A DNA stretch of 64,000 nucleotides, taken from VXNE01 sp965217825. GTDB lineage: Bacteria; Pseudomonadota; Gammaproteobacteria; Pseudomonadales; Azotimanducaceae. The notes beneath the pieces were generated by a model, which was not told where the DNA came from, ran no database searches, and worked only from the letters and a program-made list of their open reading frames with translations. Below are positions 36,263 to 44,846 of the stretch, piece by piece; position 1 is the stretch's first letter; every line of letters begins with the position of its first letter. The stretch covers positions 744,001 through 808,000 of the forward strand of contig OZ244571.1 of NCBI GenBank assembly GCA_965217825.1. The letters run 5' to 3'. A program made the translations under genes and the position numbers.

Positions 36263-36973
36263 ATGCGCCGACCGATAGTTGCCGGAAACTGGAAGATGCA
36301 TGGTTCGCGGTTGCTGATCGAGAAGTTCGCGTGTTCCCTAGAGGATCGAGACGGGGTGGATGTGATTCTCTTTCCGCCGGCGTTGTACCTGCCGTTTGCC
36401 GTTGAGCGATTGGAGGGTGTGCAAATCGGCGTTCAGAACGTGCATCTCGAGAGAGCTGGCGCCTATACCGGCGAGATCGCCGCAGAAATGGCGGCGGAGC
36501 TGGGAGCGCGATATGTTCTGGTTGGCCATTCGGAACGGCGCCGGCTGTTTTTCGAGACGAATGATATCGCCGCGGCGAAGTACAGGGCCGCGCTGCGGGC
36601 CGGGCTCATTCCTATGCTGTGCGTGGGGGAGACGCTGGAAGAACGTCGCGAAGGGCGCGAAGCCGAGGTCGTTTTGTCGCAACTCGACGCGGTCCTGAAC
36701 GCTTCGATGGCGGTTAGCGCGATCGTCGCGTACGAACCGGTGTGGGCGATTGGCACCGGGGAAACGGCAACGCCGGCGCAGGCCCAGGCGATGCATGCAA
36801 CCATACGCGGAGCGCTCGGCGACCGGGAGGCCCGCATCCTTTACGGCGGCAGCGTAACCGCCGAAAATGCGTGTGCGCTGTTCGCCGAGGATGACATCGA
36901 CGGGGGTTTGGTCGGCGGCGCTTCATTGGAACCCGCGAGTTTCAATGCAATTACTTACGCGGCGGATCATTGA
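36263..36973 (+). CDS. tpiA: Triosephosphate isomerase
   Basis: TpiA interconverts dihydroxyacetone phosphate and glyceraldehyde 3-phosphate. The 236-residue barrel has Lys in VAGNWKMHG, catalytic His in LVGHSERR, catalytic Glu in AYEPVWAIGTGETATPAQ, and the phosphate loops ILYGGSV and GLVGGASL. It is 1 bp from secG, and the tpiA-secG pair is common in proteobacteria. Confidence 0.98.
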   Translation: MRRPIVAGNWKMHGSRLLIEKFACSLEDRDGVDVILFPPALYLPFAVERLEGVQIGVQNVHLERAGAYTGEIAAEMAAELGARYVLVGHSERRRLFFETNDIAAAKYRAALRAGLIPMLCVGETLEERREGREAEVVLSQLDAVLNASMAVSAIVAYEPVWAIGTGETATPAQAQAMHATIRGALGDREARILYGGSVTAENACALFAEDDIDGGLVGGASLEPASFNAITYAADH

Positions 36974-36974
36974 A

Positions 36975-37346
36975 ATGGAAAATTTGGATACCGTCTTGTT
37001 GATCCTGTTGGTTGCGGACGCGATCGCGCTCACAACACTCATTCTGCTGCAGCAGGGGAAAGGCGCAGATATCGGCGCAGCGTTCGGCAGCGGCGGTTCG
37101 AATACCGTATTCGGCTCGGCCGGCGGCGCCTCATTTCTGATGAAGTTGACAACGTGGCTGGCGATCGGTTTTTTTCTGATCTCTTTCGGCTTGGCGTATA
37201 CCGCCAAGGAACGCGCGACGAGTCTGCGCGGCATCGGCATCCCGACCATAGAGAATATCGGCGCCGAGGAGTTTCAACTGGAAGATGACGCGAACACCGA
37301 AAGTCCGTCGACGGAGCCGGAGCCGTTCGAGGTTCCCGACATATAG
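36975..37346 (+). CDS. secG: Protein translocase subunit SecG
   Basis: SecG is the small accessory subunit of the SecYEG export channel. The 123-residue protein has two transmembrane helices (about residues 5-22 and 54-74) around the conserved cytoplasmic loop LLQQGKGADIGAAFGSGGSNTVFGS (key residues QQGKGAD and GSGGS). The acidic C-terminal tail is longer than in E. coli. The ATG at 36975 lies one base after the tpiA stop. Confidence 0.95.
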   Translation: MENLDTVLLILLVADAIALTTLILLQQGKGADIGAAFGSGGSNTVFGSAGGASFLMKLTTWLAIGFFLISFGLAYTAKERATSLRGIGIPTIENIGAEEFQLEDDANTESPSTEPEPFEVPDI

Positions 37347-37356
37347 TGAGCAAGTT

Positions 37357-37443
37357 GCCGAAGTGGTGAAATTGGTAGACACGCTACCTTGAGGGGGTAG
37401 TGGGCGCATGCCCGTGGAGGTTCGAGTCCTCTCTTCGGCACCA
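37357..37443 (+). tRNA. tRNA-Leu (anticodon GAG)
   Basis: An 87-nt class II tRNA. The acceptor arms GCCGAAG (37357-37363) and CTTCGGC (37433-37439) pair, and CCA is encoded (37441-37443). The anticodon arm CTACC-TTGAGGG-GGTAG puts GAG at 37391-37393, reading CUC and CUU leucine codons. A long variable arm and the T-loop TTCGAGTC are present. It lies 10 bp after secG, the same position as in Pseudomonas. Confidence 0.97.
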
Positions 37444-37701
37444 ACTTTTGATCCCAGAAGACCCTAGACAGTGCTCAACTCCCAGCTAGGTGCCACCTGT
37501 TTCGCCGGCTTGGGGCCACTGCTCCGCTCGGAGCTTCATATTGTGGTTCTCTTGACTCCGCGAAGAGATATTTTGGAGTCGACGTTGCGGCGACTTCGTG
37601 CGAAGTGGATCACCACTGGCGTACTCGTCCAGGGTACGTGGGCATCGATCTATGTAGCACGGAAGGGAAAGAACAATCCTCCCGATCGCGCCCCTGTCAG
37701 G

Positions 37702-38070
37702 TCAGGGTAGCGTCACGTCCCCGTCGATGGGCACAAACAGGCAGGTGCGCGGGCGTCCGTGGACGGTGCGGCTCTTGTGGCCGTTCCCGGTGGTGTCCTC
37801 GGCGAGCAGAATGTCGCCGGATTCGAGTCTGCGGGTTGCGCCGCTGCCCACGGTAATGTCCACGGCACCGCGCAGGTTCACCACGAACTGCCTCCGAGGG
37901 GCCGTGTGGAAGTCGAGGTCGTAGTCGCCGTCCACCTCCCGAAACATCACGCCGGGGCCACGAATCAGCTTGGACAGCCTTCCGATTCCGCCCTGCGACC
38001 GCACCTCGATGTCGATGTCTTCGAAATGCGACTCGCCATCGTCGCCCGCGTAGACACGTACCACTTTCAT
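37702..38070 (-). CDS. Small cupin-domain protein
   Basis: A 122-residue single-domain cupin starting at ATG 38070 (MKVVRVYAGDDGESHFEDI). Cupin strands are recognisable around LDFHTAPRRQFVVNLRGAVDI and the second motif GDILLAEDTTGNGHKSRT, with metal-ligand candidates His in FHTAP and His in NGHKSRT. The family includes enzymes and binding proteins; no function can be given. It is inserted, on the opposite strand, between tRNA-Leu and tRNA-fMet, which are near neighbours in related genomes. Confidence 0.8.
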   Translation of the reverse strand: MKVVRVYAGDDGESHFEDIDIEVRSQGGIGRLSKLIRGPGVMFREVDGDYDLDFHTAPRRQFVVNLRGAVDITVGSGATRRLESGDILLAEDTTGNGHKSRTVHGRPRTCLFVPIDGDVTLP

Positions 38071-38154
38071 TGTTTCCGCCCGGCTGCCTGACCACGCCGC
38101 CATTGTAAGCGCGCTTTTGTAGCATCCACGAGCCCACGAGCGGGCTCGGCGTGA

Positions 38155-38182
38155 TTGCACGGGCGTGTTTGTGAGCTATAAT
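38155..38182 (+). promoter_or_regulatory. Strong sigma-70-type promoter for tRNA-fMet/rimP operon
   Basis: TTGCAC (38155-38160) as -35 and a perfect TATAAT (38177-38182) as -10 are separated by 16 bases. Transcription would start near 38189, about 8 bases before the mature 5' end of tRNA-fMet. Confidence 0.8.
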
Positions 38183-38196
38183 TTCGCTCTTGCTGA

Positions 38197-38273
<77 letters not shown>

Positions 38274-38436
38274 ACGATGGCATGGAAGGTTCAGCCCGCT
38301 CGAGATGGCTAAGCTGCCACCCTCGGTGAGGAGTGTTCCATGCAAGAAGGTCCCTCGTTTGGGGGGCCTTCGTTAGGTTGGGAGTCTGGCTCGCGTCAGT
38401 GACGGTGAGCCGGCCCGACGGGTGAACGAACGGTGA

Positions 38437-38460
38437 AATGGGCGGGATCGCCCATTTTTT
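38437..38460 (+). terminator. Intrinsic terminator in the rimP leader
   Basis: AATGGGCG (38437-38444) pairs with CGCCCATT (38449-38456) around GGAT, followed by a T run (455-460). It lies between tRNA-fMet and rimP, so part of transcription should stop before the nusA operon; it may be an attenuator. A second, T-less hairpin lies at 38346-38371. Confidence 0.8.
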
Positions 38461-38490
38461 GTATGTGCAAACAACTGTCGGCACGTAGGC

Positions 38491-38964
38491 ATGAGAAGAA
38501 GGGAACAGGAACTGGAGCAATTGCTCAAGCCGACGATAACGGGACTGGGCTACGAACTGTGGGGTTTGGAGTACCTGTCAGGCGGCCATCGTGCAACGTT
38601 GCGGGTCTATATCGACACCCCGAGCGGGGTGACGTTGGGGGACTGTGAGCGCGTCAGTCACCAGTTGAACGGCGTTCTGGATGTGGACGATCCAGTTCGG
38701 ACGGTCGATACGCTGGAAGTGTCGTCGCCGGGCGTGGATCGGATCTTGTTCAAGCCTCACCAGTACGTGGCGTATATCGGCCAGGCGGTGGACCTGCGCT
38801 TGCGATTCCCGTTGGAAGGGCGGCGGAAATTCGTTGGTTTGATCGATGGCGTACAGGGTGGAGAAGTTGTCTTGCGCGTGAATGACACCACTTGCACGGT
38901 TCCGCTGGAACAAGTGCACAGAGCGAGAGTCGTGCCGGCGGCTAGTAGCGGGGGCGGTAGATGA
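38491..38964 (+). CDS. rimP: Ribosome maturation factor RimP
   Basis: RimP assists 30S subunit assembly. The 157-residue protein shows LGYELWGLEYL, LRVYIDTPSGVTLGDCERVSHQ split over two strands, and LEVSSPGVDRILFKP, the family signature, followed by the SH3-like C-terminal domain. Its stop overlaps the nusA start (ATGA). It follows tRNA-fMet by 217 bp. Confidence 0.96.
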   Translation: MRRREQELEQLLKPTITGLGYELWGLEYLSGGHRATLRVYIDTPSGVTLGDCERVSHQLNGVLDVDDPVRTVDTLEVSSPGVDRILFKPHQYVAYIGQAVDLRLRFPLEGRRKFVGLIDGVQGGEVVLRVNDTTCTVPLEQVHRARVVPAASSGGGR

Positions 38965-40508
38965 GTAAAGAGATTCTCACCGTTGTCGAGTCGTTGTCCC
39001 ACGAGAAGGGCGTGTCGGAGGAGGTGATCTTCGCGGCGCTTGAATCCGCGCTCGCGATGGCGACCAAGAAGCGGTATGCGGAAGATGCGGAGTTTCGCGT
39101 TGCCATAGGTCGGAGTACCGGCGACTACGAGACGTTTCGCCGTTGGCTGGTTGTCGACCCGGAGCGGGAACTCGAAGAAGACGAGTTCGACAATCCAGAC
39201 GCGGAACTGACACCCGAACAGGCTGAAGAAAAGGATGCGTCGCTTGAGATTGGTGACTTCTACGAAATCCCCGTCGAGTCGGTGGAATTTGGTCGTATCG
39301 CCGCACAGGCTGCCAGGCAGGTTCTGACACAGAAGGTTCGGGAAGCGGAGCGCGCGCAAGTCCTCGAAAAATACCTGCCCAGGGTGGGGCAACTGGTGAG
39401 CGGCTCCGTCAAACGAACGACGCGAGAAGCTGTGATTGTCGATCTAGGGAACAACGCCGAAGCGATGTTGATGCGAACGTCATTGATTCCAAGGGAAATT
39501 TTTCGCGTCAGTGACCGCATGCGCGCGCTATTGACGGAAATCCGACCCGAAGTGCGCGGACCGCAGCTCATGTTGTCGCGCACTGACCCCGAGATGTTGA
39601 TCGAGTTGTTCAAGGTCGAGGTGCCGGAAATCGCGGAGCACATCATCGAGATACGGGCGGCGGCTCGGAATCCCGGATCGCGCGCGAAGATCGCCGTGTA
39701 CACCAACGACGGTCGCATAGACCCTGTCGGCGCTTGTGTCGGTATGCGCGGTTCGCGCGTTCAGGCCGTTTGCAGCGAATTGGACGGAGAGCGGGTGGAT
39801 ATCGTCCTCTGGGATCAGGATCCGGCGCAGCTAGCCATCAACGCGATGCAACCTGCGGAAGTCGTGTCCATCGTGCTCGACGACGATACACGCTCGATGG
39901 ATATCGCCGTGCGGGAAGACAACCTCGCCCAAGCCATCGGTCACAAGGGCGAGAACGTCAGGCTTGCCAGCCAACTCACCGGGTGGGAGCTCAATATCAT
40001 GTCCGACGAAGAGGCGGCCCAGCGCCAGGAGGACGAGGCGCTGTCCTATATCGAACGGTTCATGGAGTCGCTTTCCGTTGGGGAGGACGTTGCCGGCGTC
40101 CTTGCGGAGGAAGGTTTTACAACCGTCGAAGAGGTTGCTTACGTTCCTATCGAAGAACTTCGGGCCATCGATGGTTTCGACGATGAAATCGTCGAAGAAC
40201 TGCGCACTCGAGCCAAGGACGCCTTGCTGGCGAAACAGATGGCTTTGGGCGATCCGGAGGCGGGCGAGCCTGCGGAGGACCTGTTGAATCTCGATGGCAT
40301 GGACAGTGAACTTGCCTACAGGCTCGCGGCGAACGCTATCGTCACCAGGGAAGACCTGGCGGAGCTGGCAACGCCGGATCTGCTCGATATCGAAGCTGAA
40401 ATCGGCGAAGAGAGAGCAAGCGCACTGATTATGACGGCGCGCGCTCCCTGGTTCGAAGATGAGGAACCTGAAACCGATGCGCTGTCCCCAACGGATGGCG
40501 GGAGCTGA
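38961..40508 (+). CDS. nusA: Transcription termination/antitermination factor NusA
   Basis: NusA binds RNA polymerase and RNA and modulates pausing, termination and antitermination. The 515-residue protein has the N-terminal polymerase-binding domain (1-125), an S1 domain (about 135-200, GQLVSGSVKRTTREAVIVDL), KH domains (GACVGMRGSRVQAV and AIGHKGENVRLASQ) and two C-terminal acidic repeats (about 365-495), as in E. coli. NusA often limits its own operon, and a terminator stands in the leader. Confidence 0.98.
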   Translation: MSKEILTVVESLSHEKGVSEEVIFAALESALAMATKKRYAEDAEFRVAIGRSTGDYETFRRWLVVDPERELEEDEFDNPDAELTPEQAEEKDASLEIGDFYEIPVESVEFGRIAAQAARQVLTQKVREAERAQVLEKYLPRVGQLVSGSVKRTTREAVIVDLGNNAEAMLMRTSLIPREIFRVSDRMRALLTEIRPEVRGPQLMLSRTDPEMLIELFKVEVPEIAEHIIEIRAAARNPGSRAKIAVYTNDGRIDPVGACVGMRGSRVQAVCSELDGERVDIVLWDQDPAQLAINAMQPAEVVSIVLDDDTRSMDIAVREDNLAQAIGHKGENVRLASQLTGWELNIMSDEEAAQRQEDEALSYIERFMESLSVGEDVAGVLAEEGFTTVEEVAYVPIEELRAIDGFDDEIVEELRTRAKDALLAKQMALGDPEAGEPAEDLLNLDGMDSELAYRLAANAIVTREDLAELATPDLLDIEAEIGEERASALIMTARAPWFEDEEPETDALSPTDGGS

Positions 40509-40513
40509 GCCGT

Positions 40514-43045
40514 ATGGCAGAAGTAACGGTCAAGCAACTGGCCGCCGCGGTGGATGTCCCTGCAGAGCGCCTGTTGAAACAGATGCGCGATGCGGGTCTA
40601 CCGCAACGGGACGAGGCCGAAGCCGTTAGCGACGAGCAGAAGAAGGAGCTACTCGCTCACCTGAACCGCGCAAAAGACGCCGCACCAAGCGCTCCAAGGC
40701 GGATCACATTGAAGCGCACCTCCCGATCGACGCTCAGGGGGGGGCAGGGCCGCGGCGGACATACGGTTTCGGTGCAGCGGAAGCGGCGACGAATCTATGT
40801 CAAGAGAGACGGAGCTGCGAGTCCTTCGGTCGTCCCGCCGGTGGCTGCGGAGGCGAAGCCAACGCAGGTCGAAATCGAGGCGGAGCGGATCAGGCAACAG
40901 GAGTTGGCGCGCAAGGCTGCGGAGGAACAGATCCGCGAGAACGCCGCGCGTCGGCAGCGCGAAAAAGAGGAACAGGAGCGGCAAAGGCAGGAGCAACTCG
41001 CCCTGCTGGAGGAAGAAGCGAAACGGGTGGCGGAAGCGGCGAAAGCCGCAGAGGGCGCAATGTCGCCCGCCGCCGCAGAAGTGGCAAGGCCGCAGGAACG
41101 CGTCGGCAAGCGTGTCAAGGACAGGATTGATCGCGCGAAGGAGAGAGAGCGAGTCAGGGACGACGATTTCGGAGACGGCAGGTCTCGCCGGCGACAGCTC
41201 TCGTTGAAACGTCAGGCCCGCCCCAGGCGACGTGTGTCGACGACCATTTCAGTAGAGACCAAGGGCGGCGAATTCACACGCCCGCAGGACGCGATTCAAC
41301 GCGAAGTCGAGCTGACAGAAATCATCCAGGTGGGTGAACTGTCGCAGCGCATGAGCGTCAAGGCCGGGGAGGTCATAAAGACGCTCATGGATATGGGTGT
41401 GATGGCTACGATCAACCAGCCACTGGACCAGGAAACCGCTTCTCTCGTTGTCGAGGAGATGGGCCACAAGGTAAAGCTGGTGGCGACGGACGAGATCGAG
41501 CAGGAACACAAGGAATCGTTGATCATCGATGGCGAAAGCGAAGCCCGCTCCGCCATCGTGACGGTGATGGGGCATGTCGATCACGGCAAGACTTCGCTCC
41601 TCGACTATATCCGCAATACGCGCGTTGTGGCCGGCGAAGCCGGAGGAATCACACAGCATATCGGCGCTTATCGGGTGACCACCGAGTACGGCGACGTCAG
41701 CTTCCTGGATACGCCGGGCCACGCCGCGTTCGCAGCGATGCGGGCGCGCGGTGCCCGCGCCACCGACATCGTCGTGCTCGTCGTGGCGGGTGACGACGGC
41801 GTGATGCCACAAACAGAAGAGGCGGTGCAACACGCCAAGGCTTCGGAAGTTCCCATCGTTGTCGCGATCAACAAGATGGATCTGGAGGGTGCCGATCCGG
41901 AGCGCATCAAGAATGAACTCGCGGCCCTGGATGTCATCCCCGAAGAATGGGGCGGAGACACGCAGTTTGTCGAAGTGTCGGCGGAGACGGGCGACGGCGT
42001 CAGTCGCCTGCTTGAGGCGATCAATCTGCAGTCGGAAATACTGGAACTCAAGGCTGTTCTGGGTGCGCGGGGGCGCGGGGTGGTAGTCGAATCCCGCCTT
42101 GACCGAGGACGCGGCCCGGTAGCCACGATACTGGTGCAAGACGGCACCTTGAGACGCGGTGATATCGTGATCGCCGGCGAACGCTACGGGCGCGTCCGGC
42201 TGATGATGAATGAACGGGGGGAGCCCGTCGCAGAAGCGGGTCCATCGGTTCCCGTCGAGATTCTGGGTTTGAATGCGACGCCGGAGGCGGGCGACGATTT
42301 CGCTGTCGTGGCGGACGAACGGCGCGCGCGGGAGCTGGCACAGTTTCGGGCAGACCAGAGCCAGGCGAAACGCAACGTCAAGCAAGCGGCTAACATCGAG
42401 AGCATATTCGCCGACCTGGCGCAAGGCGAGAAGCGCGTGTTGGAACTCGTGGTCAAGGCAGATGTGCGCGGCTCTCTCGAGGCAATCACCCAAGCGTGTG
42501 CGAAGCTCGGCAACGACGAGGTTGCCGCCAACATTGTCCGGGCCGGCGTCGGCGGCATCACTGAATCGGACGCAATGCTCGCGTTGACGTCCGACGCCGC
42601 GATATTCGGCTTTAACGTTCGGGCCGACAACAACGCCAAGGCGGTCATCGAGCGAGAAGGCATTGACCTGCACTACTACAGCGTGATCTACGAACTCCTG
42701 GATGACGTCAGAGGCATTCTCCAGGACCTCCTGGCGCCGGAGATTCGCGAGGAGATCGTCGGGACGGCAGAGGTTCGGGACGTTTTCCCGGCACCGCGCT
42801 TCGGGCAGGTCGCGGGGTGCATGGTCGTCGACGGCACCGTTGCGCGGAACAAGCAAATTCGGGTCCTGCGAGACAACGTGGTCATTTTCGAAGGCGAATT
42901 GGAGTCTTTGCGGCGCTTCAAGGACGATGTCGCCGAAGTACGCAGCGGCTTGGAATGCGGTATCGGCGTTCGCAACTACAACGATGTGCGCGTTGGCGAC
43001 AAGATCGAAGTCTACGAATCCGGAGAATTCGCCCGGACGCTCTAG
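40514..43045 (+). CDS. infB: Translation initiation factor IF-2
   Basis: IF-2 is the GTPase that delivers initiator tRNA to the ribosome. The 843-residue protein has the N-terminal IF2_N module (VTVKQLAAAVDVPAERLLKQ), a charged linker to about residue 230, then the G domain with GHVDHGKTSLLDYIR, DTPGHAAF and NKMD, and the C-terminal domains. It is somewhat shorter than E. coli IF-2 in the linker. It lies 5 bp after nusA. Confidence 0.98.
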   Translation: MAEVTVKQLAAAVDVPAERLLKQMRDAGLPQRDEAEAVSDEQKKELLAHLNRAKDAAPSAPRRITLKRTSRSTLRGGQGRGGHTVSVQRKRRRIYVKRDGAASPSVVPPVAAEAKPTQVEIEAERIRQQELARKAAEEQIRENAARRQREKEEQERQRQEQLALLEEEAKRVAEAAKAAEGAMSPAAAEVARPQERVGKRVKDRIDRAKERERVRDDDFGDGRSRRRQLSLKRQARPRRRVSTTISVETKGGEFTRPQDAIQREVELTEIIQVGELSQRMSVKAGEVIKTLMDMGVMATINQPLDQETASLVVEEMGHKVKLVATDEIEQEHKESLIIDGESEARSAIVTVMGHVDHGKTSLLDYIRNTRVVAGEAGGITQHIGAYRVTTEYGDVSFLDTPGHAAFAAMRARGARATDIVVLVVAGDDGVMPQTEEAVQHAKASEVPIVVAINKMDLEGADPERIKNELAALDVIPEEWGGDTQFVEVSAETGDGVSRLLEAINLQSEILELKAVLGARGRGVVVESRLDRGRGPVATILVQDGTLRRGDIVIAGERYGRVRLMMNERGEPVAEAGPSVPVEILGLNATPEAGDDFAVVADERRARELAQFRADQSQAKRNVKQAANIESIFADLAQGEKRVLELVVKADVRGSLEAITQACAKLGNDEVAANIVRAGVGGITESDAMLALTSDAAIFGFNVRADNNAKAVIEREGIDLHYYSVIYELLDDVRGILQDLLAPEIREEIVGTAEVRDVFPAPRFGQVAGCMVVDGTVARNKQIRVLRDNVVIFEGELESLRRFKDDVAEVRSGLECGIGVRNYNDVRVGDKIEVYESGEFARTL

Positions 43046-43143
43046 GGGCGTCCATGGAACAGCAGTGTGCCTACCAACGATGGCAAATCGTGAACGCTGG
43101 CGTGTCGCTCACCTGTGAAAGCGTCGTGAGTGGATAGGAGCTT

Positions 43144-43530
43144 ATGGCGACGGAGTTGAGAGATGACGAACGCGGACTCCGAGTGGGCGCGTTCATGCGG
43201 GAAGAGTTGTCGCGAATTCTGCTTCGCGGCGCCGCCGATCCGCGATTCGGGTTGATGAGCATCACCGATGTTCGCGTCAGCCGCGACCTGTCAATCGCCA
43301 ATGTCTATGTGAGTTCGCTGTCGGCGGCTACCGATGACGATCGAGCCATCCTCGTCGATGCCTTGCGGAATGCGGCGGGGTTCATTCGTTCACAAGTCGC
43401 GCAACGCAACGGGTTGCGCAAAACTCCGCAGTTGCGGTTCCACTATGACGATCTGCTCGAGTCGGGTTTCCGGCTCGAAGCGTTGATCGACGAGGCCGTG
43501 GCGCTTGATTCGCGGTCGGACCGCGACTGA
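43144..43530 (+). CDS. rbfA: 30S ribosome-binding factor RbfA
   Basis: RbfA helps mature the 5' end of 16S rRNA. The 128-residue KH-like protein shows REELSRILLRGAADPRFG, ITDVRVSRDLSIANVYVS and LRKTPQLRFHYDD. The stop overlaps the truB start by one base (TGATG). A 98-bp spacer separates it from infB. Confidence 0.95.
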   Translation: MATELRDDERGLRVGAFMREELSRILLRGAADPRFGLMSITDVRVSRDLSIANVYVSSLSAATDDDRAILVDALRNAAGFIRSQVAQRNGLRKTPQLRFHYDDLLESGFRLEALIDEAVALDSRSDRD

Positions 43531-44489
43531 TGGCACGCAGACGGCCTCGGGGCCGGGACGTGAATGGCATCATGGTGCTCGACAAGCCGCGCGGCATGAG
43601 TTCCAACGATGCCGTGCAGAAGGCCAAGCGACTCTTTGCCGCGCGCAAGGTCGGCCACACCGGAAGCCTTGATCCGCTTGCGACCGGAGTGCTGCCGCTA
43701 TGTTTCGGCGAGGCGACCAGGTTCTCGCGCTACCTGTTGGACTCCGACAAGAAGTACACGGCGCGAATTGTCCTGGGGGTAAGCACGGACAGCGGCGATG
43801 CGGACGGAAAAGTCCTGCGCGAACGGCCAGTCGGCAGACTGACAAGGACAGCGGTGGACAAGGCGCTCGATGCGTATCGCGGGGAAATCCAGCAGGTGCC
43901 GTCGATGTTTTCGGCGGTCAAACACCAGGGTCAGCCCCTGTACAAACTCGCGCGACAGGGAATCGAGGTAGAGCGAAAGGCCAGATCGGTGACGGTTTAT
44001 TCCTGTGTGATCGGGGAATTCGCCGGCGACGAACTCACGCTCGACATTCATTGCAGCAAAGGCACGTACGTGCGCACCATCGTTCATGAGCTGGGCGAGG
44101 CGTTGGGTTGCGGCGCGCATGTCAAAGCACTCCGACGAACCATGGCGGGACCCTTTGGCGAGCGTGACCTGGTGACGTTCGAGATGCTCGCCCCGTCTGG
44201 TAGCGAGATCGGGGAAGCGAATGACAAAGAGCGGCTGGACGCCAGGCTGCAGCCGGTGTCGAGCGCGGTTCGACAGTGGCCTCAAGTTACTTTGACGGGC
44301 GACACAGCCTACTATTTGCGGCAAGGGCAACCCGTCATCGTGCCGCATGCGCCCACCGCGGGGTGGGTGCGGCTGTGCGAGGCAGCCTCGCCCGAGATTT
44401 CGGAAGGCAACGGCGCGCGGTTTCTGGGCGTGGGCGAAGTCCTCGACGATGGCCGCGTGGCACCGAGACGGCTGCTTCCCGCGAATTGA
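43530..44489 (+). CDS. truB: tRNA pseudouridine 55 synthase
   Basis: TruB makes pseudouridine 55 in the T-loop of tRNAs. The 319-residue protein has GIMVLDKPRGMSSNDAV, the catalytic Asp in GHTGSLDPLATGVLPLC, YTARIVLGVSTDSGDADG and SKGTYVRTIVHELGEALG. The C-terminal PUA-like region includes LRQGQPV. It is coupled to rbfA. Confidence 0.97.
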   Translation: MARRRPRGRDVNGIMVLDKPRGMSSNDAVQKAKRLFAARKVGHTGSLDPLATGVLPLCFGEATRFSRYLLDSDKKYTARIVLGVSTDSGDADGKVLRERPVGRLTRTAVDKALDAYRGEIQQVPSMFSAVKHQGQPLYKLARQGIEVERKARSVTVYSCVIGEFAGDELTLDIHCSKGTYVRTIVHELGEALGCGAHVKALRRTMAGPFGERDLVTFEMLAPSGSEIGEANDKERLDARLQPVSSAVRQWPQVTLTGDTAYYLRQGQPVIVPHAPTAGWVRLCEAASPEISEGNGARFLGVGEVLDDGRVAPRRLLPAN

Positions 44490-44553
44490 ACGAGAACACG
44501 GCGATTGAGACAGTGAAACAGCGACGGACCACAAGATTTTGGGAGAAAAGGAA

Positions 44554-44823
44554 ATGGCGCTGACGGCACAAACCAAACATGAGATCGTCAAGGAGCACCA
44601 GCTAAGTGAAAACGATACCGGTTCGCCGGAAGTCCAGGTGGCGCTCCTTACGCACAACATCAACTCGTTGCAGGCGCACTTTCGCGAGCACGCCAAGGAC
44701 CATCATTCCCGCCGGGGTTTGATTCGCATGGTGAACCAGCGAAGGAAGTTGCTCGACTATTTGAATAGCAAGGACAGTGAAAGATACACGGCGTTGATTC
44801 AGCACCTAGGTTTACGGCGTTAG
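44554..44823 (+). CDS. rpsO: 30S ribosomal protein S15
   Basis: An 89-residue small-subunit protein that binds the central 16S domain. The start at 44554 (MALTAQTKHEIVKEHQ) has AAAAGGAA just upstream; an earlier in-frame ATG adds five non-conserved residues. Signatures: TGSPEVQVALLTHNINSL, KDHHSRRGLIRMVNQRRKLL. In E. coli S15 represses its own mRNA; the 64-bp leader could serve this, but I cannot show it. Confidence 0.98.
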   Translation: MALTAQTKHEIVKEHQLSENDTGSPEVQVALLTHNINSLQAHFREHAKDHHSRRGLIRMVNQRRKLLDYLNSKDSERYTALIQHLGLRR

Positions 44824-44846
44824 AAGCACGTCAACAGGAGAAAGAA

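Noticed and set aside
37471..37710. 79-codon open frame after tRNA-Leu
   Set aside because: No recognised domain or ribosome site, and it runs 9 bases into the convergent cupin gene; too weak to call.
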